Positions 24,601-32,965 of a DNA stretch of 64,000 nucleotides are shown piece after piece. Below the pieces are notes generated by a model. The model ran no database searches and was not told the origin of the DNA. It saw nothing but the letters and a program-made list of their open reading frames with translations. The translations under genes and the position numbers were made by a program. Each line of letters begins with the position of its first letter. Within the stretch, counting starts at the first letter, position 1. The DNA comes from Prosopocoilus inquinatus (lineage: Eukaryota > Arthropoda > Insecta > Coleoptera > Lucanidae): NCBI GenBank assembly GCA_036172665.1, contig CM069876.1:5270001-5334000 (forward strand). The letters run 5' to 3'.

Positions 24601-27600
24601 CATTATAGCATAGCACTTATTGTAATAAGTTTTAAATGTTCATGTTGATATTCACTTATTACGATTTGACAACATGTGAACATTGACGTCACACGGTCAG
24701 AATGTGCGTTTTGGCGGGAATTTAATCAAGTCAAATTCCTCTAATCTTTTATGATTTTAATTTAATCAAAAAAATCAAAATCAAAAAAAGAAAATATATC
24801 TAAATTATCGTGTTTTTACCTACTTTCAAATAAAATCTTAAAAAAGGTGTTTATATACCCTATTCATTAATTGCCGTATGTTCTTAAGATCCCATGTGAA
24901 TTTGTTTACCTTGAACCTGGTTCAATTAAACACCTTTGTACAATTGGCCCTTAGACGTTCAAAACCTGTCAGAACCTAAGTCACGGTAAGATATTCAGAT
25001 GATACGACTTGTGATTCGGAGAGGTCGACCTTAACTTATCAATAGACCAATCATCAACATCCCCAATTGATCAACGCGACCTTTTAACAATGATTTCTAT
25101 AACTTAAAATAGACTAAAATATTGGTTATTTTGGTATTATTAACAATTTGTAGAAATAAATTTTATTTTCATTTTGCTCGTTAATATTTTCTTTTTCTTC
25201 AACTTCTCTTTTTCAGCAACGAGTTAATAAAGCATGTCTTTTTACCAGTGAGAAGTTCACCACACGAGTGAAGCGAGGAAAAACGGATGCTGTATATACA
25301 AGCTTCACACAATATACTGTACTCTATTTTTAATTGATAGGCGGAAATTTACAAGTTATTATAGTCGGGCCGTCGAAGAAACGGAGTGATCACGCGCTGC
25401 TCTTGTGACACCGACACGGAAAGTCGTATTTACATCAAACACCAGAAATTACCACTTACCACTATTTTATTCAAATATTAAATTAAGTCTTAAGAAAGAC
25501 TGATTAATAATAATGCCAATTTGTTAAAAATAGCAAAAATACGAACTACTGGAAATATGACCACATTGTTACTCTGCAGAGTGACCGACACCGTAGGCTA
25601 GTGTAAATCTGTCGGTACTTAGCTCACAGAAACAGCAATCACGTGTATATCACGCAGTTTTATTACTCCGTTTCTTCGGCGGCCCGACTATATAACGTGT
25701 TACACAACTAGCAGACGACAAAAAATTTCAAAGTTGACTGCAATAGTTAATAACTAATTGCTGCTTTAATAAAATTTAAAAAAAAGAACACAAATAACGG
25801 ACTAATACGACAGCCACATTAATTTACAACTTCGCGTTTTTCGCTTATAAAAAAAGAAAGGAAAAATAGCCTGTAGTACATAGTGTATGGCATGTCAAGT
25901 CAAATCAGAGGTTTTAGTTTTGTGATTAGTTTTAGTCTCTTCGGATATTTTTATTTCGCCCTTTTAAATGACGACTAACGACATATGTTACAATTTGAAA
26001 AGTCTCAAATAGCAGTCACTTAATATTGACGTGTTTGTGAAAAATATTACATAACAGAGCAGATGTGCCCTCTTAAAACACAAAATCATTGCAGCTTTTT
26101 TCGCTAACAAACTATGAGGCTTTTTATGTGCTGCTTTATTTTCATAGTGTACATTAATTGTGGAGCAGTTAGACAAAAGCAGAAGCAGATAAATACTTTC
26201 TAAAATGTTTGGAGTTATTTACGAGAACCGTAGGTATGTATGAAAACTGATTCAAGTAATTAGGCAGATACGCCCTGGGGGGTCCTCTTATTTGTTACCG
26301 TTGCAAACACACCCCTCGCCGTTTACCTAGTTGCATAAATCAATCGATATTTGTAATTATATGTTGATTAAATAACAAAATCGCATGTAACTTTTATTCA
26401 TATACAGGGTGTTTCCTAAGCACGGTCCGTAACTTCAGGTTGTAATTCCTTACCTTATTTCAATAAAAATCTTTTATATAAACAAGTCCGAAAAAGGTTA
26501 TATTTCGAGATACAGGGTGTAAAAGTAAAATTTTAAGGAGTTTTTTTAAACTTTCTGTTATTTTTTAATTTTCGTAACAAAACAAAACAAAAAAAAGTTA
26601 GTACCTAATACTAACTAATTATTACAGATATTTTTAGAAAAATGACCGGGTAATATAATCGTAAAAATATTCTATTTCTACAGTAATCGGAGCAAATGTT
26701 GAAAATTTCTAATAAAAACGCACGATTCCAATCATTTCATCATTGGCCGCATTCAGGGACGTTAAGCAGCTTGAATTAAGCGGTAAAAAATGTCTTGTGT
26801 AAAGAACACCTGTATTAGATGAAAACGACTTAAGGAATCGAATAATTCAAGGTTCAGTTTCTAGACGTGTGAGGCAATCAATGTTGAAAGAAAAAAGACA
26901 GTTGACAGTCGTATCTACGAAACTGTCAAACCTAACCTATTTCTTCGAACTGCATTAGGTTGTCCATCGACTTTAACGTGAAAACACCGAATTTTATGAT
27001 TTTATCTTCAGAAATAAAGAAGATATTCGAGATTTTTGAAAATGAGAAATTTCAGTTTTTTTGAAGATATTTCAAAAACGAATGAAAATAGAAAAGATTT
27101 TTTTGCATATTTTTTTAGGCCTCAAGATAGCGCAACTTTTCTATAATTTAACCATCTTTGTATCTCTTATAGTTTACGAGATCCTCATAGTGGTCCTTTA
27201 ATTAATTGTAACCCTGTATATGCTGTACAGGGTGGGCCAAATTCGACACTTTTAAAGGTAATACCTATTTTTAGATGAGTTAAATTTAAAAAAAAATCGA
27301 CCTCGGTGTTTGGAGCTCGATTTTTAGACGAAATTGATAGTAAAAACCGCATTTCGATATATTGAACCGTTTAGGGTGTTTTCAAAATTCTGCGAGTTCT
27401 GAATATACCTAAGTTTTTGTTTAAGAAAATTTTCGATTTTTGTAGAAACTTCAGACTCTTTAAACATAATATTCAATATTCTTTACCATACTTTTTACCA
27501 TTTTTCTATAAGGCCGGAACTGTCCAACCTCCTAATAAATTTATTTGACGAATATTCGACGAATCACTATGACAACCATTCATAAAATTCAACTTATTTT

Positions 27601-29015
27601 CCAAATAAATCCGCTTTGTTATTCTACTGCAATGTCAGGTCAAAAAGCGATCGTAGGATGTCGCTGTTTTATCTATTTTCCAAATAACGTTAACGGGAAC
27701 TTTATTAGCAAGTGGAAATATCGACCCTAAGGCCCGATTTCATAATCGAACTAAAGGAGACTTTAACTAAAAGTCACAGTCATATGGCAAAAGAATGCAA
27801 AAACATAGTTATTTACTTTATTTATTATGAAATCGGGCCTAAGACGCACAATTTTGCAGATATTGGTTGAAATTCTGAATTTTTATATGGAACGTCCTGT
27901 ATGTTTTCTAATGAAGGGCTAGAGCATATGACATTTTCTTTTCGTATGCTATAATAGTGTTAAAAACGAAAATGCCATCAAAGTTAACTTTGATTGCATT
28001 TTCGTTTTGTTTATGGGTTTATCTAACCCCTAACACCGAAGGGACTTCATGCTTAACTCATTGCTCATAAAAATGGATTATCTGCTTTTGTCTGATCGCT
28101 CCACAATTCATCTCATGCTTAAATCAACAAACGTGATTATTTTGTATTATTTGTTTGATTTCGGCAGAGTCGAGCGCCAATTTCAGCGAAGCTGGTGGCA
28201 AATATGCTATCGGTAGCCGGTGCAGATCACATCATAACCATGGATCTACACGCTTCCCAAATACAAGGCTTCTTCGACATACCAGTAGACAATTTGTACG
28301 CCGAACCGGCAGTTTTGAAATGGATTAAAGAAAATATAAGTGAATGGAGAAATAGCATTATTGTCTCGCCGGATGCAGGCGGAGCAAAACGTGTCACTTC
28401 CATAGCAGACAGACTGAATGTGGAATTTGCCCTCATCCACAAAGAGAGGAAAAAGGCCAATGAAGTGGCCTCCATGGTTTTAGTCGGTGATGTTAAAGAC
28501 AGAGTTGCTATTTTAGTCGATGATATGGCTGATACTTGTGGTACCATATGCCATGCAGCAGAGAAGTTAATGGAGGCTGGAGCGACAAAAGTGTATGCCA
28601 TTTTGACGCACGGAATATTTTCTGGGCCTGCGATTTCCAGAATTAACAATGCCTGTTTTGAAGCTGTAGTTGTCACGAATACCATTCCACAGGACGGTCA
28701 CATGAAAGATTGTCCAAAAATACAGGTATATTCATTCAGAGTCGTAAATGATTCATAGGCCATAGAAATATTCCGCCTGTTTGTCAATTTTTTTCTACAT
28801 TTCAGAGGTCAGCTATGAATCATTTATAACAACGGTGTATAAAAAATTAAAATTTTCAAAATCACAAATCTTGTAATAGGTATTTAAAATTCATAACTAT
28901 AAAACGAATTTAATTTTTTCAGTGCATTGACGTTTCGATGATGTTCGCAGAAGCCGTCAGGCGTACACACAATGGAGAATCAGTTTCGTATTTGTTTTCC
29001 AATGTTCCATATTGA
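9647..29015 (+). CDS. PRPS1: Ribose-phosphate pyrophosphokinase (PRPP synthetase), complete
   Basis: Exons 9647-9768, 9869-10052, 28168-28725 and 28923-29015 join in phase to 318 aa, exactly the length of human PRPS1. The enzyme moves pyrophosphate from ATP to ribose 5-phosphate, making PRPP for purine, pyrimidine and NAD synthesis in the cytosol. Seen: N-terminal 'MPNIKVFSG', the '[11 protein letters not shown]' loop, '[11 protein letters not shown]', and the PRPP-binding '[14 protein letters not shown]' loop. The end '[10 protein letters not shown]' is family-typical. The start at 9647 matches the family, but an in-frame ATG at 9563 would add 28 residues. Intron 2 is 18.1 kb and filled with repeats; introns 1 and 3 are 100 and 197 nt. 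A further in-phase exon probably lies at 10209-10271. AATAAA is at 29478-29483. The Drosophila gene is Prps. Confidence 0.96.
10209..10271 (+). CDS. Probable 63-nt cassette exon of PRPS
   Basis: 'GATTTTAG' precedes and GTAAAA follows an open stretch of exactly 21 codons, phase 0 on both sides, 156 nt after exon 2. Including it would insert a Lys/Trp-rich peptide ('[15 protein letters not shown]') between 'ARQDKKDK' and 'SRAPISAKL', just after the ATP-loop region, and keep the frame. The codons look protein-like, unlike the surrounding AT-rich intron. PRPS without it already matches the vertebrate enzyme, so it would be an alternative isoform. Splicing is not proven. Confidence 0.55.
10439..10832. 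mobile_element. MITE with TAGGCCATGCACTTACAATT ends
   Basis: The left end AGGCCATGCACTTACAATTT and the reverse complement of the right end AGGCCATACACTTATAATTT are about 20-bp inverted repeats. About 394 bp, no coding sequence. Confidence 0.6.
10958..11001. repeat. 44-bp palindrome
   Basis: Arms of 22 nt with two mismatches meeting at GCTCTTTTAAAAGAGC. A strong cruciform candidate in PRPS intron 2. Confidence 0.7.
11002..11532. other. PRPS intron 2, nothing recognised
   Basis: AT-rich sequence. The only repeat trace is 'TTTTAAATGGAACATCC' near 11206, typical of the ACAGGGTG/GGAACACCC family. Confidence 0.3.
11533..12060 (+). repeat. Two diverged copies of an 'ACAGGGTG'-family repeat
   Basis: 'GGGTGATTTATTAGCTC' at about 11542 and a block through 'AATTAGGAAAGTTTCAGGA' resemble 14650-14830. 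A second diverged copy ('AAATTAGAAAAGTTTTAGGA', 'GTATTCACGGCAAA') follows at about 11915-12060. No intact coding sequence. Confidence 0.5.
12655..13059. mobile_element. Foldback element with about 115-bp arms
   Basis: The left arm begins TCTTTCAAAAAGTATGCTAC and runs to about 12770. The right arm (about 12935-13059) is its imperfect reverse complement, sharing 'TGAGGCAGAACGC' and 'AAATGTCAGATGAA'. About 165 bp separates them. Confidence 0.75.
13427..13559 (-). repeat. Inverted copy of the 5341-5474 repeat
   Basis: It contains GATTTGGTCTGACCACTTCG and GGTCCGACTAAACCC, the reverse complements of blocks in 5341-5474, with the 'CCGCAGCC' end also conserved. Confidence 0.7.
13560..14640. other. 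PRPS intron 2, AT-rich, nothing recognised
   Basis: Open frames at 13861-14049 and 14195-14398 have no domain I recognise and show the low-complexity composition of the intron. Confidence 0.3.
14900..16416. mobile_element. Long foldback element around a decayed transposase tail
   Basis: The two outer segments (about 14900-15400 and 15890-16416) are imperfect reverse complements over some 470 bp. Outer ends share 'ATTCACGGTRAGTGGCC'; inner parts share 'CACCCCATATATTATTA' and 'GACAGTTTTCA'. The roughly 490-bp centre holds the end of a transposase (15590-15790). It looks like an IS630/Tc1-mariner-type element with very long terminal inverted repeats, now dead. Confidence 0.7.
15590..15790 (+). 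pseudogene. Remnant of an IS630/Tc1-mariner-type transposase
   Basis: A short translatable stretch reads '...[19 protein letters not shown]', the signature around the last catalytic Asp of mariner-related transposases ('PRSPDLTPLDFFLW' in intact relatives). The frame closes soon after, and no N-terminal domain or first catalytic Asp is present. Confidence 0.55.
16417..18269. other. PRPS intron 2, nothing recognised
   Basis: AT-rich. A small hairpin at 16900-16936 (ATTAAGGAC ... GTCCTTAAT) encloses a GC-rich loop with 'CTCGGCTCC'. No coding sequence supported. Confidence 0.3.
18270..20850 (-). repeat. Unclassified 2.6-kb repeat with internal tandem duplication
   Basis: Less AT-rich than its surroundings. 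Its two ends on the minus strand recur at 7080-7250, which shows it is an interspersed repeat. About 19140-19695 and 19697-20220 are diverged tandem copies, sharing 'GTCGACGATTCAATC', 'TCACCAAGTCAGCCC' and 'ATGAACGTGCGGAG', with the copies 526-545 bp apart. No reverse transcriptase, transposase or terminal repeats identified. Frames such as 19879-20088 are short and unassigned. Confidence 0.6.
20885..21523. mobile_element. Deletion derivative of the 56941-59041 hAT-like element
   Basis: The left end starts GCTTAGGATAATTATGC and matches the large element for over 100 bp; the right 230 bp ('CCAAGTATTCTGATTTT' to 'CATTTGCATA') also match. The transposase region is missing and replaced by unrelated sequence, so this is a non-autonomous copy. 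Confidence 0.8.
21524..22270. repeat. Pair of diverged direct repeats
   Basis: About 21810-21900 and about 22095-22190 share 'GGA[CT]GTAGAAT', 'TTTAAA', 'CACTTCAAG/CACTCAAG'-like blocks and '...TTTTGAAACTCATAG'. No coding sequence seen. Confidence 0.4.
22271..23394. mobile_element. Foldback element, 'TATAYAGGGTTACAACTAAT' ends
   Basis: The left arm (about 22271-22690) and right arm (about 23085-23394) are imperfect reverse complements, with ends TATATAGGGTTACAACTAAT and the complement of ATTAGTTGTAACCCTGTATA. A MITE at 22508-22635 interrupts the left arm. A third, single-arm copy lies at 26897-27220. Confidence 0.75.
22508..22635. mobile_element. 128-bp MITE with GGCCCAGTTTTACAAT ends
   Basis: Exact terminal inverted repeats GGCCCAGTTTTACAAT and ATTGTAAAACTGGGCC, flanked by TTA and TAA. 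The short palindromic GGCC end and 3-bp flanks suggest a PIF/Harbinger-like MITE. Inserted in an arm of the 22271-23394 foldback. Confidence 0.75.
23395..24194. other. PRPS intron 2, AT-rich, nothing recognised
   Basis: Overlapping small frames at 23505-23781 are hydrophobic only because the DNA is AT-rich. No family recognised. Confidence 0.3.
24195..24950. mobile_element. Harbinger-like MITE, 756 bp, TTA target duplication
   Basis: The left end GGGCCAGTTGTACAAAGG and right end CCTTTGTACAATTGGCCC are inverted repeats with one mismatch, flanked on both sides by TTA. Subterminal 'GAACTAGGTTC' and 'GAACCTGGTTC' also pair. No coding capacity. Confidence 0.75.
25372..25690. mobile_element. 319-bp TIR element flanked by TA
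   Basis: TAGTCGGGCCGTCGAAGAAA and its partner TTTCTTCGGCGGCCCGACTA form inverted repeats with one mismatch, continuing through 'CGGAGT'. TA lies on both sides. The size and TA site suggest a Tc1/mariner-related MITE. Confidence 0.75.
25691..26896. other. PRPS intron 2, no gene; ACAGGGTG repeats
   Basis: Two 'ACAGGGTGT' starts at about 26404 and 26513 mark small repeats of the family seen at 35598 and 61756. No other feature supported. Confidence 0.35.
26897..27220 (+). repeat. Single-arm copy of the 22271-23394 foldback
   Basis: It matches the right arm (23085-23394) closely from 'TCGTATCTACGAAACTGT' to 'AATTGTAACCCTGTATA'. No partner arm was found nearby, so it is either a solo arm or a truncated copy. 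Confidence 0.7.
27600..27690 (+). repeat. Copy of the 312-bp array unit core
   Basis: 'TTCTACTGCAATGTCAGG', 'TCAAAAAGCGATCGTAGG' and 'ATGTCGCTGTTTTATCT' follow the order of the unit in 36542-37022 and 37300-38582. Confidence 0.55.
27731..27839. mobile_element. 109-bp MITE with TAA target duplication
   Basis: Exact terminal inverted repeats GGCCCGATTTCATAAT and ATTATGAAATCGGGCC flanked by TAA on both sides. Same GGCC end class as 22508 and 30377. Confidence 0.8.
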
Positions 29016-30623
29016 ACGCAGTACGATTTTATTATACATCTGGAGTAACAAAATATAATTTTACAGTATACATTTTTAACCTTTTTTAAATTTAGTTTAG
29101 AATCTCGAACTTTGTTTTTGGTCTCTGTGCGATTATTCAAAGCCATACTCACTGAATACGTGATGAATGTATAATCTAAGAGCGTTTTTAGTTTGCTGGA
29201 CGAAAAGCCCCATCTGCATTTAAGGCAGCGACAGACCGATGAGTCAATTTTTATTTTCGAACATTTCTCTACTTATCTGGCGGTCGAGGCATGAGGAATA
29301 CTTTGTTTGTATATTATTTTATTAAATTAATTTTGTACAAAAAGCTTTATAAATACATTATATCTGTGAAGAATTTTGTTTCATTCAATTATAATCCATT
29401 AAGCAAAATTCTAATTTTGAAGATGTTTTAAGTTTATGAAGTGTTGACAGAATGAGGTGTCGCATATAAAAATTATTAATAAAGGTATTTACGAATATGG
29501 AAAAACTTTTGGAAAATTCGAGAAAATCTAGAGACCCTAAGAAAATCGAGGAGAGTGGCCGACACCTAGCGGCAGTTTTGCGAAGGGTCCTATAATCAGA
29601 AAAACAATAGAATGACATTTATTTGGTTAACCAACAAAAAACATGAAATTGAATAGCTTGGGCGTGACGCTTTCATACGAATAAATATTCTTATTTATGT
29701 TTCTAATAATAATAAAAGTAATAAAAACGTTAACGGATTGAATAACAGAGATTACACTGAATAACATATATGACAGTTCTTTGTTTTCCATTTGTTGGTT
29801 ACTGATTTTCTCGAATTTCGAATGCTACTTTTTAACTACGGCTGATGGTAGACAAAAAGACAGATATGATTTATTTTATCTTTTTTATCTGTGGTGTTTT
29901 GCCCAAGGGGGTCCTAAGTCAAAGACTTGTCAGGATCTCAGGAGCGGGAGTGTATTTTTGTGTGTATAAAGTGTTCCATGGCTTTGTTACTTCCAAACCT
30001 CCTCGCTGTTGAAGGGGAAGCAGTGTCGAATTGTATCCCCAACACTGAAGGGTATCTGAAGTGAGTAAACCACCCCAGAGAAATATCTCGAGCGGTGTGC
30101 GAACCCACGATATTTGATATATACATTAAGTTTTGAAATTTAAAAGAGTTGCCTCTGACTCAAACCCACTAAAACAACGGTTTCCAAACTTTAGTACTCT
30201 TCCCTTAAAAAAAAATCTAATCTTGGCGCCTCCACCTCTTCCTTGATTATATCATAAAATAATAAAGAGGTTTATTCATTTTCAACTTTTGAAAAATAAG
30301 TATTGACAATAATGTTAGAATTTTCTTTAATTACACCCCGCTGTAATGTCAGCAGAGTTTAGTTTTATTACTTTTATGGCCGATTTCTTAATCAGACTTT
30401 AAGGAAGCTTTAATTTAAAGTCACTTTAAGAATAGGGAAACATATGTATTTTTTAGGTTAAAGTAACTTTAAAGTCCTATTATGAAATTGGCCCTTAGCT
30501 CTTAGCCACTCCTAATAAGATGGACCTCTATCTACTGAGACTAGAAACTACCAGATGTGACAGTCAGTTGTGTTGGGGTTGAAGGTTGAAGCATCTCATT
30601 ATGTGACGAAGAAAGATAAAATA
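29016..30623. other. PRPS 3' flank, no further gene
   Basis: It holds the likely PRPS 3' UTR with AATAAA at 29478-29483 and one MITE (30377-30494). The 'GGTTTCCAAACTTTAGTACTC' phrase near 30180 resembles a hAT end, but no partner was found. Short open frames carry no recognisable domain. Confidence 0.4.
30377..30494. mobile_element. 118-bp GGCC-end MITE
   Basis: GGCCGATTTCTTAATCAG-type left end and 'CTATTATGAAATTGGCC' right end form imperfect inverted repeats. Internal 'AAAGTCACTTTAA' and 'TAAAGTAACTTTAAAG' extend the pairing. Older than the 27731 copy judging by mismatches. Confidence 0.55.
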
Positions 30624-30921
30624 CAGTAGTGTCCGGTTCTAGCGAACCCAGAAATTGTACCAAAATATGTTCGTTATATCCGAAGTTCGCTATAATAGAT
30701 AAATTAAAACAAAGTGTGTTTTAACAGATAGTTTTTTTTTTATTTTGTATGAAATAAGTATGGTAAAAAAATAACATAAATCCTTTGTGAAACAGTTATA
30801 TACATATTATTAAAAACACATGTCTACATAATAAAATAATAAAATAAATAAATAAATTTTTGTTTGTAAATATTTGTTCGAAGAGTTAACGTTACTTACA
30901 TAGTTTTGAAGAACGCAGAAA

Positions 30922-32396
30922 CTATTCCAAACATGTTCTGGAGCTGTATGTGACTTGTGTTTCTGTCATTTTTTGGAGCATTTGTGTAACAGAAGGAACA
31001 TCGACATTTTCATTCAATTTATTTTCTTCTTCATTTTCTTCTCCGTCACTAGTTAAAATGTTTGCAGTCACTGTTTCAATAATTGTTCATCAGTTAACAC
31101 TTCTACTATGTCATTATCAACCCTAACATATTCTTCAAAGTTAAATTCATTAAATTTCTTTCTCACTTCTGTTTCAATCGCAGTTTTCACCGCGGTAGCG
31201 GAAACGACATCAGGGTTTCCTTCTTGTCTTTTCAACCATTGATTCAGTGGAAGTTCATCATCTGACTCAAATCCATCGACCTTTCCAGAAAATCCAGCAT
31301 GCTTGAAGCAGTTTGCTATAGTTTCCGTGCTGACCTTCTGCCAAGTATTGTGGATAAAATTTGCAGCATCCAAAGAGCTAACTGTAAATGTTTTTCCATT
31401 ATCAAAATTGTCTCGATCATCTTCATTAGTACAATTTTTCTGTAATGACATTTTAAAGAATGTATCACGCCTTGATCCATGGGTTGCAGTTTCGAACTAA
31501 TGTTGGGAGGCATAAAAACCGATTTAATTTGATTTAGTTTAACTTCAGGATGAGCCGGGCAGTTATCGACTAAAAGTACAATTTTCCTATTTTTTCGCTT
31601 TAGTTGTTCATCCCACTCAAGCAGTTCATTTACGAAAATTTCGGACGTCATCCATGTTTTACTATTGGATTGGTATTTTACAGGTAATTGCTTGTTTTTG
31701 AAATATCTTGGATTGGCGGGTTTGCCTACAACCAACAATCTTCTTTTTTCACTTCCAACCATGTTGGCAGTTACTAAGACAGTCACCCTCACTTTAGACA
31801 ACTTTCCACCAGCACAGCTTTCTCCTGCAAACTTCCATGTCTTATCAGGTGTCATTTGGTAAAAAAGAGTCCAGTGTCGTCGGCATTAAAAATGTCTTCA
31901 ATGTCAATATTTTTTTCGAATACCAGACCACACATTAGTTAACCACTCGGTAACAACATTAGTATCAACGTTCGCAGATTCACCAACAATTTTTAATCCC
32001 GGATACGATGTCTTTTTTTAAACCGTTCAATCCAACTTCTGGAAGACTTAAAATCTATTTCTTCCACTTTACTACCCAATTCACTCGCTTTTTCTTGTAA
32101 TATAACACCACTTAACGGTATATTTTCTCGTCTTTTCTGTGTAAACCATTTAAGAAGCCCTTTATCGCTGGTTTTCTTATTTTTTTGCTCTTGTAATTAA
32201 TTTTTCCGTACGATGATAAAATTTGTTCGCGTTTCTTCCAAATTGTGGAGATGGTAGATTTTGTTAAATTCATTTCGCGGCAAATATCACTTTGTTTAAC
32301 ACCACTTTGTATTTTTTTAATAATGTCGTATTTGTCCTTCAAAGTGAAAGCTTTACGTTTTTGTTTATCCATTTTGAATTGTTTCATGCGGGGCAT
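30922..32396 (-). pseudogene. Tigger (pogo-family) transposase, frameshifted
   Basis: Starting at ATG 32396, 'MPRMKQF' leads into a CENP-B-type helix-turn-helix ('FTLKDKYDIIKKIQSG', 'MNLTKSTISTIWK'). The DDE part follows in other frames: 'NADDTGLF' (first Asp), 'TVLVTANMVGSEKRRLL', 'IVLLVDNCPAHP' (second Asp) and 'MPPNISSKLQPMDQGVI' (third). It matches TIGD-type transposases in order. A T-run indel near 31860 separates the first Asp from the rest. Further frame changes lie near 31450 and 31080, before an acidic C-terminus ending at 30922. It cannot encode an active enzyme. Confidence 0.85.
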
Positions 32397-32965
32397 ACGA
32401 CGCAGCACGTTGGAATTAACGTCCTACTCCAATAAAAAACAAATACTTGACTGATATAATGCACGTGACTCGTAACAAGTAATCGGAGAATAGCGCGTAA
32501 ATCGGGGAAACCCCTCCAAAGTTATAAAAGGAAAATTGTCTCAGATTTTAAGTCATATCTGGTTCACTATATCCGAAATTTCGTTATGAGCGGGTTCGTT
32601 ATAAGCGGAAAGAAAATACATTGAGTTTATGGAAAAATTTTCGTTGCTTGAACTATAGGACGTTATCAGGGCCCCCGTAACCATGAGTGCAAAGCGTGCA
32701 GTGTGCGCTGGCGACATGTTCAAGGGGCGGCAATCAGCTTCTTGATCACTGGACACATTTTGTAATTTTTTTCGCCCAAAACAAGAAAAATAATGGGAAA
32801 CATTTTTTTTTGTCTGGTATGAATTATTCGAAAAACTAGCCACAAGTTTTGATGAAGCCGTCAACCTCATGGCAAAACGTCCACTATACTAGAACAGTTA
32901 ACTGCGGCAATTAAAAGTAGAAAAGTCTAATTTTTGTAATTTTCGTTTGCTGAATTTTTCATAAA

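Noticed and set aside
28227..28685. 152-aa minus-strand frame
   Set aside because: Antisense shadow of PRPS exon 3.
30085..30115. Reverse B-box-like 'GTGCGAACCCACGA', a possible tRNA-derived SINE
   Set aside because: No A box, no tail and no second copy in the window.
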